A stretch of DNA of 64,000 nt from an uncultured SAR86 cluster bacterium (GCA_937773605.1 CALJVP010000005.1:1-64000), one strand, 5' to 3'. Positions 26,736 through 38,644 are shown, counted from the stretch's first letter. Notes: generated from the sequence alone by a model not told the origin. Numbers and translations: made by a program.

Positions 26736-29142
26736 TGTGATTGATGAATTGTTGATTAAAGAAATTTAAATAATCTTTCTTAACTCGCTTTGTAATTCTC
26801 GCAGCCTGAAGGTTAAGGTCTCCATCCTCCTTTACTAATTTATCCAATAAAAGTTTGTCTATGAACTGATCAAATTTATTTTTGTCAGAAAATTCCGGAT
26901 AAGGCCAACCTTCAATGGTCTCAAGTTTTTTGGCAATATTGGTGCATAATTTTTTTAATTCTTCCCGTTGTATTGAAGGGCGCTCCCAAAGAGTGTTTAA
27001 GACTATGAAGAATCGTTTAATGCTCGGTTCACATATATTCGATAAGGCTATGAAATCTTCATATTTTGTTGTGTTGGAATTGGGTTTGATTAAGTTTCCT
27101 GTTTCAGTTTCTTCTATCAAGCCTGATTTTATAAGAGTTTTTAAAGCACTCTTAATAAGTTCATCAAGTTCTGAATCAGTTTCCAGTAGATTGTAGTCTC
27201 TTTTTAAGAAAGGAAAAACTAATCTAACCAATCGTACGACTTCATCGTAAGAAATTTCATTAACGTACCTGAGTGACTCGCATACAGTTGAATATAGTAT
27301 AAAAATATGCGAAATATTATTTTTATAAAATGAAAGAATGGAAGTCTCATCATTAGTGGGTTTAAAAATTTTAGAATTACCAACAAGCTGACTTTCGATT
27401 AGCTTTAGTTCCACTGTCTTGTTGATGATTTCTGAAGCATCAGTGTTGGTTAGCCAGACGTGATCATAGGTTTTGGAATTTTTAATCAAGTTTAGATACA
27501 AGTTTATTCTTTGTTTTAATTTATCTTCATTCAAGGATTGAGTTGAATCAGTCAATAAGCTTATCGAAAATAAACTTGTCGTTGTGACTGCTACGGAAGA
27601 ATTAATGCCTTGGATAATTGATTCACCCAAGCTTGTAGTGGCTTTTCTTAACCATTCAGGTTTTTCATTAAGCTCATTCTCTTCAAAATCCGATTTTCCA
27701 ACTTCTTCTCTGAGAAAGTCTGCCAAGTCGATAGGAGATCCAAAGTTGATGTAAGCATTTCCAAGGTAGTTATTAAAATCTTTTAAAACTCTTAGCGGAT
27801 CTAAGAGGCTTTCACCTTTTTTTGATTTACCCGAGAGCTCAGAAAGATAGCTCTGGCCTTCGAGAATTTTTTCGTAACCTATGTAAATGGGAACTATTTT
27901 TAGGTTAACTGATTCTAAACTTGCAAAACTTCTGATGATCATTGAGATGAGTCCTGGTTTTGATGGTAATGACAGACCGGATCTGCTCCTACCTCCCTCA
28001 GGAAAGAATTCTATTGAACTTCCTCTCCTTATTAGATTCCTTATGTGTTGAAAAAAAATGGTGCTGTAAAGAGAGTTATTAAATGATCTTCTCATGAAAA
28101 TAGCTCCACCACCTCTTAGAATCTTGCCCATAATGGGCAGATTGAGGTTATTTCCAGCGGGTATCTGAGGGACCATGAGTCCATTTTCATAAAGAATGTA
28201 AGACAAAGCGCAATAATCTATGTGACTGCGATGACAGGGCACGTAAACAATTGAATTTTCACTGGAAATCTTTTTTATTTCTTCTAGGTTTTTAAGATGT
28301 ATACCATCATAACGCTTGTTCCAAAACCAAGTAAAAGATCTGATGAGAAGCCTTACGATGGGGTAGTTTAGGTCGGAACAAATTTCATTAGCGTACTTTA
28401 AAGCTTTTTTCTTAAGCCTTTTCTTAATTTTCGCATTACCCTGGGAAAGTCTTTTTATTTCTTTCTTTACTTCGGTATTCTGACTCAGAGAATAAACAAG
28501 TGTTCGTCTGTGCGAAATATCGGGCCCCAGCTTGGCTTGTTTAGATCGTCTAAAGAGGGCTCTTAAATACCTGCTTATTAAATTGGCGTTATCTTTTGTG
28601 TTTTTACCTTTATCTTTAAGCTCATCGAGAGCTAAGGGTTTATGAAATTGAATGACTAAAGACCTTCCGTGAAAAATAATTTTAAAAAGTTTTTTAATCG
28701 GGCTTGTTGCTGACCAGGATTGAGAAAAGAGAATCTTAAATAATGATTTTTGTTTATCTGGATGTTTTCCCCAATAGAAAGAGGTAGGGATAATCGTGAC
28801 GTGACTGTCATCCAATTCAATGATTGATTCAAGGTTGTAACTAGCTTGACGCATGATCCTTTGGTGCTTTTGGCTAAACACAGGAGCGTTTAGGCAGGTA
28901 AATCTATTGAGATTTGAATTTGATATTTTTGAGAGAGGTCTGAAAATATTAAGACTTTCTGTTAAAAGTTGCAAAGCAACTAAGTCTGTAACTGAGTTTG
29001 TGGGTACGGCATAAACCGTTTCTGCTTCTTTAATCAATTCATCGGAAACACCATCCTCAAATTCTATTTCAAATTTTATGATGGGTTTTAAAAGAAACGT
29101 GATTAAGGAAAAAATACGTTTCCTAATCCAAAAACTAAACAT
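26719..29142 (-). CDS. plsB: Glycerol-3-phosphate 1-O-acyltransferase PlsB
   Basis: This large membrane-associated enzyme (807 aa) makes lysophosphatidic acid, the first step of phospholipid synthesis. The acyltransferase motif H-x4-D is H304 to D309 (CHRSHIDY), the substrate motif EFFPEGGRSRSG follows about 70 residues later, and block IV (IVPIYIGYE) is present. Long helical flanks are as in E. coli PlsB. It is read opposite to its neighbours, overlaps rsmJ by 17 bases at its end, and has a strong inverted repeat upstream. Confidence 0.95.
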   Translation of the reverse strand: MFSFWIRKRIFSLITFLLKPIIKFEIEFEDGVSDELIKEAETVYAVPTNSVTDLVALQLLTESLNIFRPLSKISNSNLNRFTCLNAPVFSQKHQRIMRQASYNLESIIELDDSHVTIIPTSFYWGKHPDKQKSLFKILFSQSWSATSPIKKLFKIIFHGRSLVIQFHKPLALDELKDKGKNTKDNANLISRYLRALFRRSKQAKLGPDISHRRTLVYSLSQNTEVKKEIKRLSQGNAKIKKRLKKKALKYANEICSDLNYPIVRLLIRSFTWFWNKRYDGIHLKNLEEIKKISSENSIVYVPCHRSHIDYCALSYILYENGLMVPQIPAGNNLNLPIMGKILRGGGAIFMRRSFNNSLYSTIFFQHIRNLIRRGSSIEFFPEGGRSRSGLSLPSKPGLISMIIRSFASLESVNLKIVPIYIGYEKILEGQSYLSELSGKSKKGESLLDPLRVLKDFNNYLGNAYINFGSPIDLADFLREEVGKSDFEENELNEKPEWLRKATTSLGESIIQGINSSVAVTTTSLFSISLLTDSTQSLNEDKLKQRINLYLNLIKNSKTYDHVWLTNTDASEIINKTVELKLIESQLVGNSKIFKPTNDETSILSFYKNNISHIFILYSTVCESLRYVNEISYDEVVRLVRLVFPFLKRDYNLLETDSELDELIKSALKTLIKSGLIEETETGNLIKPNSNTTKYEDFIALSNICEPSIKRFFIVLNTLWERPSIQREELKKLCTNIAKKLETIEGWPYPEFSDKNKFDQFIDKLLLDKLVKEDGDLNLQAARITKRVKKDYLNFFNQQFINHINEMN

Positions 29143-29170
29143 AAGATAGGCTCTTGTTAACTTTAAGAAC

Positions 29171-29199
29171 GGAAGTTTACCTTTTCATAGTAAACTTTC
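29171..29199. promoter_or_regulatory. Inverted repeat between plsB and tRNA-Leu, possible operator
   Basis: AAGTTTAC (29173-29180) and GTAAACTT (29190-29197) form perfect 8-base arms, 10 with one G-T pair, around a 9-base spacer. It lies 28 bases upstream of the plsB start and about 25 upstream of tRNA-Leu. It could be a repressor site for plsB or a hairpin; it does not match the FadR or FabR sites I know. Confidence 0.5.
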
Positions 29200-29223
29200 T
29201 ACTAGGATTTTATATATTTTATA

Positions 29224-29309
29224 GCCGAAGTGGCGGAATTGGTAGACGCAGGGGATTCAAAATCCCCCGCCCTTTGGGTGTGAGAGTTCGAGTCTCTCCT
29301 TCGGCACCA
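29224..29309 (+). tRNA. tRNA-Leu (CAA)
   Basis: This 86-base type II tRNA has acceptor arms GCCGAAG and CTTCGGC, discriminator A and an encoded CCA (29307-29309). The D-loop has GGTAGACGC. The anticodon stem GGGGA/TCCCC closes a loop TTCAAAA, giving anticodon CAA for UUG. A long variable arm (GCCCTTTGGGTGT) and the T-arm GAGAGTTCGAGTCTCTC follow. The queA start codon lies 13 bases past the CCA end, so the two may share a transcript. Confidence 0.97.
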
Positions 29310-29322
29310 TAAGGACTTTGAT

Positions 29323-31484
<2,162 letters not shown>

Positions 31485-31489
31485 ACGCT

Positions 31490-31783
31490 ATGGAAGATTC
31501 AGTAACATTTTTTGATCCAACACTCCTTTTTTTAGTAGGCTTCATGGTGCTTATTTGGTTCCTCATGATTCGACCCGAGAACAAGAGAAGAAAATCTCAT
31601 CAAGAAATGTTGAGCAGCTTAGAAATAGGCGATGAAGTGGTTACCGCAGGAGGTATTTTAGGAAAAATAACTAAAATCGGAGACCAATTTTTGGAAGTCA
31701 CCTTAAATGACTCCATGAAAGTTAAAGTTCAAGTCAGTGCCATCTCCAACGTGCTTCCTAAAGGAACGATTAATTCAATCTAG
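31490..31783 (+). CDS. yajC: Sec translocon accessory subunit YajC
   Basis: A 97-residue protein with one transmembrane helix (about 8-26) followed by RPENKRRKSHQEML and a small cytoplasmic beta domain (GDEVVTAGGILGKI), as in YajC, which binds SecD-SecF. It sits between tgt and secD in the conserved operon. secD begins 7 bases after its stop codon if the GTG start is used. Confidence 0.93.
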   Translation: MEDSVTFFDPTLLFLVGFMVLIWFLMIRPENKRRKSHQEMLSSLEIGDEVVTAGGILGKITKIGDQFLEVTLNDSMKVKVQVSAISNVLPKGTINSI

Positions 31784-31790
31784 GTATTTT

Positions 31791-33641
31791 GTGAAACGTT
31801 ACGGCACTTGGAAGTATTTACTGATTATCTCAGTTTTAAGTATTGGAATAATCTATGCTTTGCCTAATCTTTATGCCCCTGACCCGGCTGTTCAAGTATC
31901 TTACAATTCCAGTTCGCAAAGCCCAGACAGCAACTTAACCAACAGAATAGAATCCATCCTTGCTGATGGAGACTCTGAAACAAGAATAGAAACAACGGAT
32001 GATTATGTTCTGATAAGAACAGACTCATCAGATGACCAATTAAAGGTCAAAAGTGCTCTTTCCAATAATTTAGGTGGAGACGTTATCGTTGCACTTAATC
32101 TTGCTCCAACGACACCTCAATGGCTCTCTAATTTGGGAGCTGAGCCCATGAAGTTGGGACTGGATTTAAGAGGCGGAGTTCACTTTTTGATGGAAGTAGA
32201 CACTGCAGCGGCTATTAAGAATAGACAAAATGGAACTCTGCAAGACATTAAAAGAAGATTAAGAGAAGAAAAAATACGTTATTCAGGAGCTTTTGTTGAG
32301 GAAGATCTTTCCATTTCAGTGAAATTTCAAAGTGAAGCAGTTTTCAATGAAGCCAAAGATTTTATAGAAGATAATTACACTCAATTTCTAGGATCTCCTG
32401 ATTCAAAAGAACCGTTAACAATTTCTCTGGTGTTAGCTGAGTTAGAGATTGATCAAATTAAATCAGATGCAATAGACCAAAACTTAACCACTTTAAGAAA
32501 CCGCGTGAATGAATTGGGCGTTTCAGAACCTATTGTCCAGAGGCAAGGAAAAACTAGAATAGTCGTTCAGTTACCGGGTATTCAAGACACGGCGGAAGCA
32601 AAGAAGATCCTTGGAAAGACAGCCACATTAGAATTTCACCTAGAAGCTCAACTAGACACCCCTAGGACAAGAAAGACAAATTACCCCTTTAAAGGCCAGC
32701 CAGGTCCGGGCGCGGAACTGCAAGATGCCGTGATACTGGGCGGAGATCAAGTGGCAACTGCACAAGCCAGTTTTGATGAAAATGGCTTGCCTCAAGTCAA
32801 CATAACACTTGATGGTCAAGGAGGCGGCAGAATGCACAGGGCGACCAGAGGCAATATAGGCAAGCGATTAGGCGTTCTTTTTGTCGAGCAAAAAACAAGA
32901 ACTAAATATGAAATCGATGATTCGGGTAAGCAAATGCCGGTTCTTGAGACCTATGAAATAAAAGAGATTATCAGTCTTGCAACGATTCGCGCTGCATTAG
33001 GCACCACCTTTAGAATTACCGGTTTGGATAGTCCGAGTGAGTCTTCAGAGTTGGCTTTACTTCTTAGGGCGGGAGCTTTAGCAGCCCCAATGCGTTTTGT
33101 TGAAGAGCGAACGGTAGGGCCTAGCTTAGGGGCAGATAACATAGATGCAGGTATCTTATCGATGGAATTAGGCATGGCTTTGGTTTTACTTTTTATTCTT
33201 TTTTACTACCGTGTATTTGGAATTGCTGCCAGCCTGGCGTTGAGTTTTAATATCATTTTATTGATAGCCGTGATGTCCATATTGTCTGCAACACTAACAC
33301 TACCAGGCATTGCAGGAATCGTTTTAACCGTGGGTATGGCCGTTGATGCCAATGTCTTGATATTTTCGAGGGTAAGAGAAGAATTAGCTCGAGGCAGAAA
33401 ACCCTTGGATGCCATAGATGCAGGTTATGACAGAGCTTTTTTAACCATCTGGGATGCTAATTTCACAACTCTAATAGTCGCCGTTGTTCTGTATTCTTTA
33501 GGAACCGGTGCCATAAAAGGTTTCTCTATTACATTGATGATTGGCATCATTACGTCAATGTTTACTGCAATAATGGGAACTCGAGCATTCATAAATCTTG
33601 TCTACGGCAGTAAAAAAGATCTTACGAGGTTATCAATATGA
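31791..33641 (+). CDS. secD: Protein translocase subunit SecD
   Basis: SecD uses the proton gradient to pull proteins out of the SecYEG channel. The N-terminus ([10 protein letters not shown], then [15 protein letters not shown]) aligns with E. coli SecD when translation starts at GTG 31791, with AGG 6 bases upstream; a longer frame from 31737 would overlap yajC. A periplasmic domain with [15 protein letters not shown] and a C-terminal block of five or more membrane helices ([18 protein letters not shown]) complete it at about 616 aa. It overlaps secF by 4 bases. Confidence 0.95.
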   Translation: MKRYGTWKYLLIISVLSIGIIYALPNLYAPDPAVQVSYNSSSQSPDSNLTNRIESILADGDSETRIETTDDYVLIRTDSSDDQLKVKSALSNNLGGDVIVALNLAPTTPQWLSNLGAEPMKLGLDLRGGVHFLMEVDTAAAIKNRQNGTLQDIKRRLREEKIRYSGAFVEEDLSISVKFQSEAVFNEAKDFIEDNYTQFLGSPDSKEPLTISLVLAELEIDQIKSDAIDQNLTTLRNRVNELGVSEPIVQRQGKTRIVVQLPGIQDTAEAKKILGKTATLEFHLEAQLDTPRTRKTNYPFKGQPGPGAELQDAVILGGDQVATAQASFDENGLPQVNITLDGQGGGRMHRATRGNIGKRLGVLFVEQKTRTKYEIDDSGKQMPVLETYEIKEIISLATIRAALGTTFRITGLDSPSESSELALLLRAGALAAPMRFVEERTVGPSLGADNIDAGILSMELGMALVLLFILFYYRVFGIAASLALSFNIILLIAVMSILSATLTLPGIAGIVLTVGMAVDANVLIFSRVREELARGRKPLDAIDAGYDRAFLTIWDANFTTLIVAVVLYSLGTGAIKGFSITLMIGIITSMFTAIMGTRAFINLVYGSKKDLTRLSI

Positions 33642-34555
33642 TATTCAACGTAGATTTTATGGCTTGGAGAAAGCCTGCCTTGATTGTGTCATCAATTCTT
33701 ATTTTGATCTCCGTGGTCTCTTTGACTTTTAAAGAATTAAACTACGGATTAGATTTTACAGGCGGAACTTTAGTTGAGCTCAGTTATCCGGAGTCTGCAG
33801 ACTTAAATTCAATCAGATCAACTCTTAAAAATGGTGGTTATGATGGGGCGCAAGTTGCAAATTTTGGATCCAATCAAGAAGTGCTCATTAAGCTACCAGG
33901 AAGTATCAGCGATACGCTTGGGTCTGAAATAATTACTTTACTTAAGAGCAATGCTGCAGGGACTGAAATCGATTTAAGGAGAATAGAGTATGTGGGCCCT
34001 CAAATTGGTGACGAACTAAGGGATGATGGAGGCTTGGCCATGATATTGGCTTTGGCTTTTATGATGCTCTACATAGCTTTTCGATTTCAATCCATGTTTG
34101 CCGGTGCAGCAGTAGCAGCTTTGATTCATGATGTTATTGTTGTGTTGGGAATTTTTTCTATTCTTGAGTTAGATTTTGATCTTACTGTGTTGGCGGCATT
34201 ATTGGCAGTTATAGGCTACTCTCTTAACGATACCATTGTTGTTTCTGACCGCATAAGAGAAAATTTAAGAAGTGACATGGAAGACAATACTACTGACCTT
34301 ATAAACACTTCACTTAATCAAACCTTAGGCAGAACTTTGATAACCTCTTTAACTACATTATTGGTTCTTTTATCTCTTTATTTAATGGGTGGCGAATTAA
34401 TAAAGAATTTTGCTTTAGCTCTCATTTTTGGAGTTATTGTAGGAACTTACTCTTCGATCTACATAGCTTCTAACGCATTAATTATGATGGGTCTCACAAA
34501 AGATCACTTAAAGGTGGAAGACGCAGAAAATCCTGATAATTACGATCTTCCTTAG
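33638..34555 (+). CDS. secF: Protein translocase subunit SecF
   Basis: SecF pairs with SecD. The N-terminal helix is followed by [14 protein letters not shown], the periplasmic loop, and the membrane block with [17 protein letters not shown]. Length 305 aa. It starts inside the secD stop (ATGA). Its stop codon interlocks with that of suhB on the other strand (TTAG at 34552-34555). Confidence 0.95.
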   Translation: MIFNVDFMAWRKPALIVSSILILISVVSLTFKELNYGLDFTGGTLVELSYPESADLNSIRSTLKNGGYDGAQVANFGSNQEVLIKLPGSISDTLGSEIITLLKSNAAGTEIDLRRIEYVGPQIGDELRDDGGLAMILALAFMMLYIAFRFQSMFAGAAVAALIHDVIVVLGIFSILELDFDLTVLAALLAVIGYSLNDTIVVSDRIRENLRSDMEDNTTDLINTSLNQTLGRTLITSLTTLLVLLSLYLMGGELIKNFALALIFGVIVGTYSSIYIASNALIMMGLTKDHLKVEDAENPDNYDLP

Positions 34556-35361
34556 TCCTCTACAATTGAAACATAAGGCTTGATGGATTGAAGCATTGGC
34601 TTAAAGCACTTATTGGCAGCACAGATAACATGATCTCCATCTAAATAGCTTGGTGCTCCAAAATAATCACTGACCAGTCCGCCTGCTTCTTGAACTAGCA
34701 ATCCGCCCGCAGCAATGTCCCACAAACCAAGACCGCTTCCCCAAAACCCATCGAGTCTACCAGCAGCTACGTTAGCCATATCCAAGGCAGCCGATCCCGT
34801 TCTTCGAATGGTTAACCCTTCGGAGTACAAAGATCTAAACGTAGACATGTTGTCATGGCGAACCCTGCCTGAATCAGTGTCGTGTGAAGAATTGCTGAGC
34901 AGAGCTCCTTTTAAGCCGTTGCGTTTGCTGACTCTAATCCTTCTGTCATTTAGGTAGGCACCTCGGCCAAGGCTAGCGGTGTATTCATCTTGTCTTGATA
35001 CGTCTATGGTTAGAGCATGAAGAGTCTTGCCTTTTTCTACGTAAGCTATGGATATTGCGTAGTAGGGAAAGCCATGGATGTAATTTGTTGTTCCATCAAG
35101 CGGATCAATGATCCACATTGAATCAATATCCTTACCGAATCCTTCAAGTTTACCGGCTTCTTCAGAAATGTAAGTGTGACGTGGATAGATGGTCTTTAGA
35201 GAGTCAATGATGATCGACTCCACTCTTTTATCCAGTTGAGTTACGTAGTTTGTTGGCCCTTTTTCTTTGACGTCCAGCTGATCCAGTCTGTATGCATAAC
35301 TTAGTAATTCTTTGCATCCTGCTCTAGCTGCCTCTAAGGCTATGTTTACTTTTGGTTCCAT
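34552..35361 (-). CDS. suhB: Inositol-1-monophosphatase family protein SuhB
   Basis: This magnesium-dependent phosphatase, also an rRNA transcription antitermination factor in E. coli, has SEEAG, the metal-binding [14 protein letters not shown] and the late [18 protein letters not shown] start it at the ATG at 35361 (269 aa, [15 protein letters not shown]), which aligns with E. coli SuhB; the frame stays open 327 bases further but that part is antisense to trmJ. The divergent suhB/trmJ arrangement is also found in E. coli. Confidence 0.93.
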   Translation of the reverse strand: MEPKVNIALEAARAGCKELLSYAYRLDQLDVKEKGPTNYVTQLDKRVESIIIDSLKTIYPRHTYISEEAGKLEGFGKDIDSMWIIDPLDGTTNYIHGFPYYAISIAYVEKGKTLHALTIDVSRQDEYTASLGRGAYLNDRRIRVSKRNGLKGALLSNSSHDTDSGRVRHDNMSTFRSLYSEGLTIRRTGSAALDMANVAAGRLDGFWGSGLGLWDIAAGGLLVQEAGGLVSDYFGAPSYLDGDHVICAANKCFKPMLQSIKPYVSIVED

Positions 35362-35422
35362 AAGTTTGTTTTTAGGCGCGCATCCTAACATATGCTTCGA
35401 CACTCCCTGATAGAATATACGC

Positions 35423-36184
35423 ATGGAAGAAAAAAAAACTGCATATGATTTATTAGCAGACTCCGTAAAAATTGTTCTTGTGGGAACAACGCATCCAGGA
35501 AATATTGGGGCATCTGCCAGGGCAATCAAAACAATGGGGTTGAAAAGACTCCTATTAGTGAGTCCTAAAGATTTTCCTAATGACGTGGCAATGTATAGAG
35601 CAAAAGCTGCTAAGGACGTTCTTGAGCAAGCTGAGATGCACCCAGATCTTTTTAGTGCTACTAAAGATTGTGAGTTAATCATTGGCACCAGCGCTCGAAA
35701 CAGAAAAGTTCCTTGGCCTCTGGTTACTCCAAGGCAAGCGGGTCAAGAGATAGTTCAAGCCTTGCAACAAGGAGTCAATAAAGTGGCAGTTGTTTTTGGG
35801 AGAGAAGACAGAGGTTTAACCAACGAAGAACTTGGTATGTGTAATTTACACGTTCACATACCCACCAACGAAGAATATTCTTCATTGAACCTATCGCAAG
35901 CCGTGCAGATATTGTCCTATGAAACACGACTGGCAATGCTTGAAAATTACGATCTTATTGAAAAACCTGAATGGGACGTTGAATTGGCAGACAACGAACA
36001 AACCGAGAGATTAATCACTCATCTTGATGAACTCATGCAAGAAGTTGATTTTTATGACACTCAAAATCCAAGGAAACTATTAACCCGTGTTAGACGATTT
36101 TTTAAAAGAGCAAGAATAGATAAAATGGAAGCCAATATATTCAGAGGTCTTTTTTCCGCCGTACAAAAACATTTAAGGAAGTAA
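35423..36184 (+). CDS. trmJ: tRNA (cytidine/uridine-2'-O-)-methyltransferase TrmJ
   Basis: This SPOUT enzyme methylates the ribose at position 32 of tRNAs. The motifs VLVGTTHPGNIGASARA, VVFGREDRGLTNEEL and SSLNLSQAVQ form the knotted SAM site. A C-terminal helical extension follows (253 aa in total). It is separated from suhB by 61 bases. The iscR gene that follows it in E. coli is replaced by a GntR-ABC unit. Confidence 0.92.
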   Translation: MEEKKTAYDLLADSVKIVLVGTTHPGNIGASARAIKTMGLKRLLLVSPKDFPNDVAMYRAKAAKDVLEQAEMHPDLFSATKDCELIIGTSARNRKVPWPLVTPRQAGQEIVQALQQGVNKVAVVFGREDRGLTNEELGMCNLHVHIPTNEEYSSLNLSQAVQILSYETRLAMLENYDLIEKPEWDVELADNEQTERLITHLDELMQEVDFYDTQNPRKLLTRVRRFFKRARIDKMEANIFRGLFSAVQKHLRK

Positions 36185-36195
36185 GCCAACTTGTA

Positions 36196-36219
36196 AGTGT
36201 ATTAGCAAACCAATACACT
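36196..36219. promoter_or_regulatory. Inverted-repeat operator upstream of GntR-ABC operon
   Basis: AGTGTATT (36196-36203) and AATACACT (36212-36219) are perfect 8-base arms with an 8-base spacer, 21 bases before the regulator's ATG. Symmetric sites of this kind are normal for GntR dimers, so autoregulation is likely (inference). Confidence 0.7.
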
Positions 36220-36240
36220 GTGGTTAGGGAGATTGCTATT

Positions 36241-36585
36241 ATGCAATGGACGAATCAACAGCCTATATATCAACAAGTTAGAGATCACGTAGTTTCTATG
36301 ATAATCGACGGCGTCCTAAAATCAGGTGACCCGATTCCTTCCGTCAGACAAATGGCCGTAGAAGGTGGCGTGAATCCTCTCACAGTTTCAAAGGCTTATC
36401 AGGCATTAGTGGACTTAGAAATCGTTGAAAACCGTCGAGGTTTAGGGATGTTCATTACCGATTCAGCAAAAAAACAATTGTTGAAATTAGAGAAAGAGAA
36501 ATTTTTGAAAGGAGACTGGCCTTTGGTGGTAAAGAAAGCCAATCAACTGGACATTGATTTATCCAAGTTAGTTAAGAAGAGTTAA
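36241..36585 (+). CDS. GntR-family transcriptional regulator, YtrA subfamily
   Basis: A 114-residue protein made of a GntR winged-helix domain (PIYQQVRDHVVSMIIDGVL, PSVRQMAVEGGVNPLTVSKAYQ) and a short C-terminal helix. The lack of a ligand-binding domain and the following ABC genes define the YtrA subfamily. I choose ATG 36241 because GGGAG lies about 11 bases upstream; an in-frame GTG at 36220 is inside the operator region. Known YtrA-type repressors control ABC exporters in answer to cell-envelope stress; the signal here is unknown. Confidence 0.88.
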   Translation: MQWTNQQPIYQQVRDHVVSMIIDGVLKSGDPIPSVRQMAVEGGVNPLTVSKAYQALVDLEIVENRRGLGMFITDSAKKQLLKLEKEKFLKGDWPLVVKKANQLDIDLSKLVKKS

Positions 36586-36588
36586 GTT

Positions 36589-37467
36589 ATGCAAAACGAT
36601 ATTGTGGTCAAAGCGAGAGGCATCAAGAAAAAATACTCAGATAATAATGCTTTGAATGGGTTGGATTTAGATTTACATCAAGGACAAATATTAGGTCTTA
36701 TAGGCCCTAACGGAGCAGGTAAGTCTACTTTCTTGCATGCGGTTTTAGGTCTGCTCAAATCTGAAGGATCTCTAGAAGTGATGGGTTTGGAACCTTTTAA
36801 GAACAGACACCAACTTCTTAAGAAAGTCTGCTCCATAACCGACGTAGCGGTTTTACCAAAATGGATGACCGTTGAACAGATGTTGGAATACGTTGAGGGG
36901 GTGCATCCGGAATTCGATCCAGAAAAAGCAAGAAGCATACTTTCTAAAACCAACATTAAAAACACGTCTAAAATAAGAACTCTTTCAAGAGGCATGATTG
37001 TGCAACTCCATCTGGCAATTATCATGGCCATCGATGCAGAACTTTTGGTTTTAGATGAACCCACCCTAGGTTTGGATTTGGTTTACAGGAAAGAATTCTA
37101 TTCTCGACTCATAGAGGATTATTTTGATGGAAATAAAACCATTTTAATAAGCACACACCAAGTTGAGGAAATAGAAGGGGTATTAACGGACGTGGTTTTT
37201 CTGGATAAAGGACAGGCCGTTATGAATGAATCCATTGATTCTTTAAATCAAAGATTCTTAGAACTAAGACCGAATGCAGACAACAATGAAAAAGCTAAAT
37301 CATTAAACCCCATCAACATAAGAACTGAGCTTGGCAGGGCAGTTTTTCTTTATGAAAATATCGATATCGAAAAGCTTTCATCTCTGGGAGAGGTAAGGCC
37401 TCCATTTATAGCCGATCTTTTTGTGGCCATCATGAATCGATCCGATCAATCCGGAGAGCAATCATGA
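36589..37467 (+). CDS. ABC transporter ATP-binding protein
   Basis: This ABC ATPase (292 aa) has Walker A GPNGAGKST, the signature LSRGM in place of LSGGQ, Walker B LLVLDEPTLGLD, and the switch His (STHQVEE). The LSRGM form is common in YtrB/CcmA-like export ATPases. It lies 3 bases after the regulator and overlaps the permease gene by 4 bases, so it should pair with that permease. Confidence 0.9.
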   Translation: MQNDIVVKARGIKKKYSDNNALNGLDLDLHQGQILGLIGPNGAGKSTFLHAVLGLLKSEGSLEVMGLEPFKNRHQLLKKVCSITDVAVLPKWMTVEQMLEYVEGVHPEFDPEKARSILSKTNIKNTSKIRTLSRGMIVQLHLAIIMAIDAELLVLDEPTLGLDLVYRKEFYSRLIEDYFDGNKTILISTHQVEEIEGVLTDVVFLDKGQAVMNESIDSLNQRFLELRPNADNNEKAKSLNPINIRTELGRAVFLYENIDIEKLSSLGEVRPPFIADLFVAIMNRSDQSGEQS

Positions 37468-38378
37468 AAGTATTGTTTACTCTGGTAAAACGAGAATTAC
37501 AAGAACATAAGGTTGGATTAATTTACGCACCCTTCATTGTTGCCATGATTTTAAGCTTGGTGATTGTGCTTGTGTACTTTGGTGTCACTGATATTAAAAC
37601 TAATGACTTTAATTTTTCAACTTCCATTTATGAAAATGGGGAGGCCGTTGAATGGATGCGTGCTGCTACAGTTGAACAAAAGATGACTGTTATTAGAAGT
37701 GGTTTGGTTGTCCTCGGTTTTCCGGTGGCTTTTGTGATGATTTTTGCTGTTTTGTCTTACAGCCTAGGAACGTTCTTTGAAGAGCGAAAAGATAAAAGTA
37801 TTATCTTTTGGAGATCGCTTCCAATCTCTGATTTAGAGACCGTTCTTTCAAAAGTTTTTGTGGTCGTGTTCGTAGCACCTTTGATTATTTTGCCCGCTTT
37901 AATTTTTTTACACATGGTTGCATTGCTCAGTGCTTCTATCTTTTTTGCCGTTTCAGACATAGTGCCCTTCACTTGGATTTGGAACGCGTACTCCATTACC
38001 GATTGGTTTCGCATAATCTTTAGTTTATGGATGCAACTCTTATGGTCTCTTCCCATACTGGCTTGGCTAATGTTGGCTGGTGCTTATTCAAGGAAGCCAA
38101 TTGTTGCTGCCGTGCTGCCTTTGGTCGGCATTATTGCCATTGAAAGGGTGGTCTTAGGTAGCGGAGTATTTTTTGCAACGGCAATTGAGAGGATGCAGCC
38201 TTGGTCTCTCATGTCTTCGTTTCCAAAGCAGTACGAAGAGCTTAGAGTGGTAGAAATTGCTGATATTCCTTTGTTGCTCGCGACACAAGAATTTTGGTAC
38301 GGAATGTTAATTAGCGTATTGCTGATAAGCGCAATAGTTTACATCAGATCCAGGAGTGAATATTCTTCAGTTGAATAG
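37464..38378 (+). CDS. ABC transporter permease
   Basis: This integral membrane protein (304 aa) shows about six hydrophobic segments: 17-40, 75-98, 125-150, 175-200, 210-235 and 280-298. It contains the cytoplasmic sequence EERKDKSIIFWRSLPIS, typical of ABC-2-type permeases between the second and third helices. It starts inside the ATPase stop codon (ATGA). The substrate is unknown. It ends 50 bases before tRNA-Glu. Confidence 0.85.
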   Translation: MKVLFTLVKRELQEHKVGLIYAPFIVAMILSLVIVLVYFGVTDIKTNDFNFSTSIYENGEAVEWMRAATVEQKMTVIRSGLVVLGFPVAFVMIFAVLSYSLGTFFEERKDKSIIFWRSLPISDLETVLSKVFVVVFVAPLIILPALIFLHMVALLSASIFFAVSDIVPFTWIWNAYSITDWFRIIFSLWMQLLWSLPILAWLMLAGAYSRKPIVAAVLPLVGIIAIERVVLGSGVFFATAIERMQPWSLMSSFPKQYEELRVVEIADIPLLLATQEFWYGMLISVLLISAIVYIRSRSEYSSVE

Positions 38379-38388
38379 TTAATTAGGT

Positions 38389-38417
38389 TTGACCTTATAG
38401 CTAGTCCTCCATACAAT
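38389..38417 (+). promoter_or_regulatory. Promoter of tRNA-Glu
   Basis: TTGACC (38389-38394), exactly 17 bases, then TACAAT (38412-38417) make a near-consensus sigma-70 promoter, with the tRNA starting 11 bases after the -10. Confidence 0.75.
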
Positions 38418-38428
38418 GCTGCTCTTTA

Positions 38429-38503
38429 GTCCCCTTCGTCTAGTGGTTAGGACACCTGGTTTTCATCCAGGCAACAGGAGTTCGACTCTCCTAGGGGACG
38501 CCA
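38429..38503 (+). tRNA. tRNA-Glu (UUC)
   Basis: A 75-base tRNA with acceptor arms GTCCCCT and AGGGGAC, discriminator G and encoded CCA. The anticodon stem CCTGG/CCAGG closes the loop TTTTCAT, so the anticodon is TTC. The T-arm is AGGAGTTCGACTCTCCT. Its 3' end marks the boundary of an accessory region and may have served as an integration site. Confidence 0.97.
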
Positions 38504-38554
38504 CTTCCTTACTATCCTTGTAGTATCAATGTTTCATAGAAAATCGTGGGACAA

Positions 38555-38619
38555 TGTTGTCATATAAGACCCTTTTGTTGTCATATAGTAAAAATAAGTG
38601 TTGTCATATTGTTGTCACA
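38555..38619 (+). repeat. Short direct repeats TGTTGTCATAT after tRNA-Glu
   Basis: TGTTGTCATAT occurs exactly at 38555-38565, 38576-38586 and 38599-38609, and a variant (TGTTGTCACA) at 38610-38619. Clusters of such repeats beside a tRNA 3' end resemble arm-type sites of tyrosine integrases. No integrase gene is present. Confidence 0.75.
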
Positions 38620-38644
38620 GTTTCCCCTAAAACACTCACTGTTC

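Noticed and set aside
31737-31790. Upstream start of secD inside yajC
   Set aside because: The GTG at 31791 fits the E. coli N-terminus and has AGG upstream.
35362-35688. N-terminal extension of suhB
   Set aside because: It is antisense to the start of trmJ, and the ATG at 35361 aligns with known SuhB N-termini.
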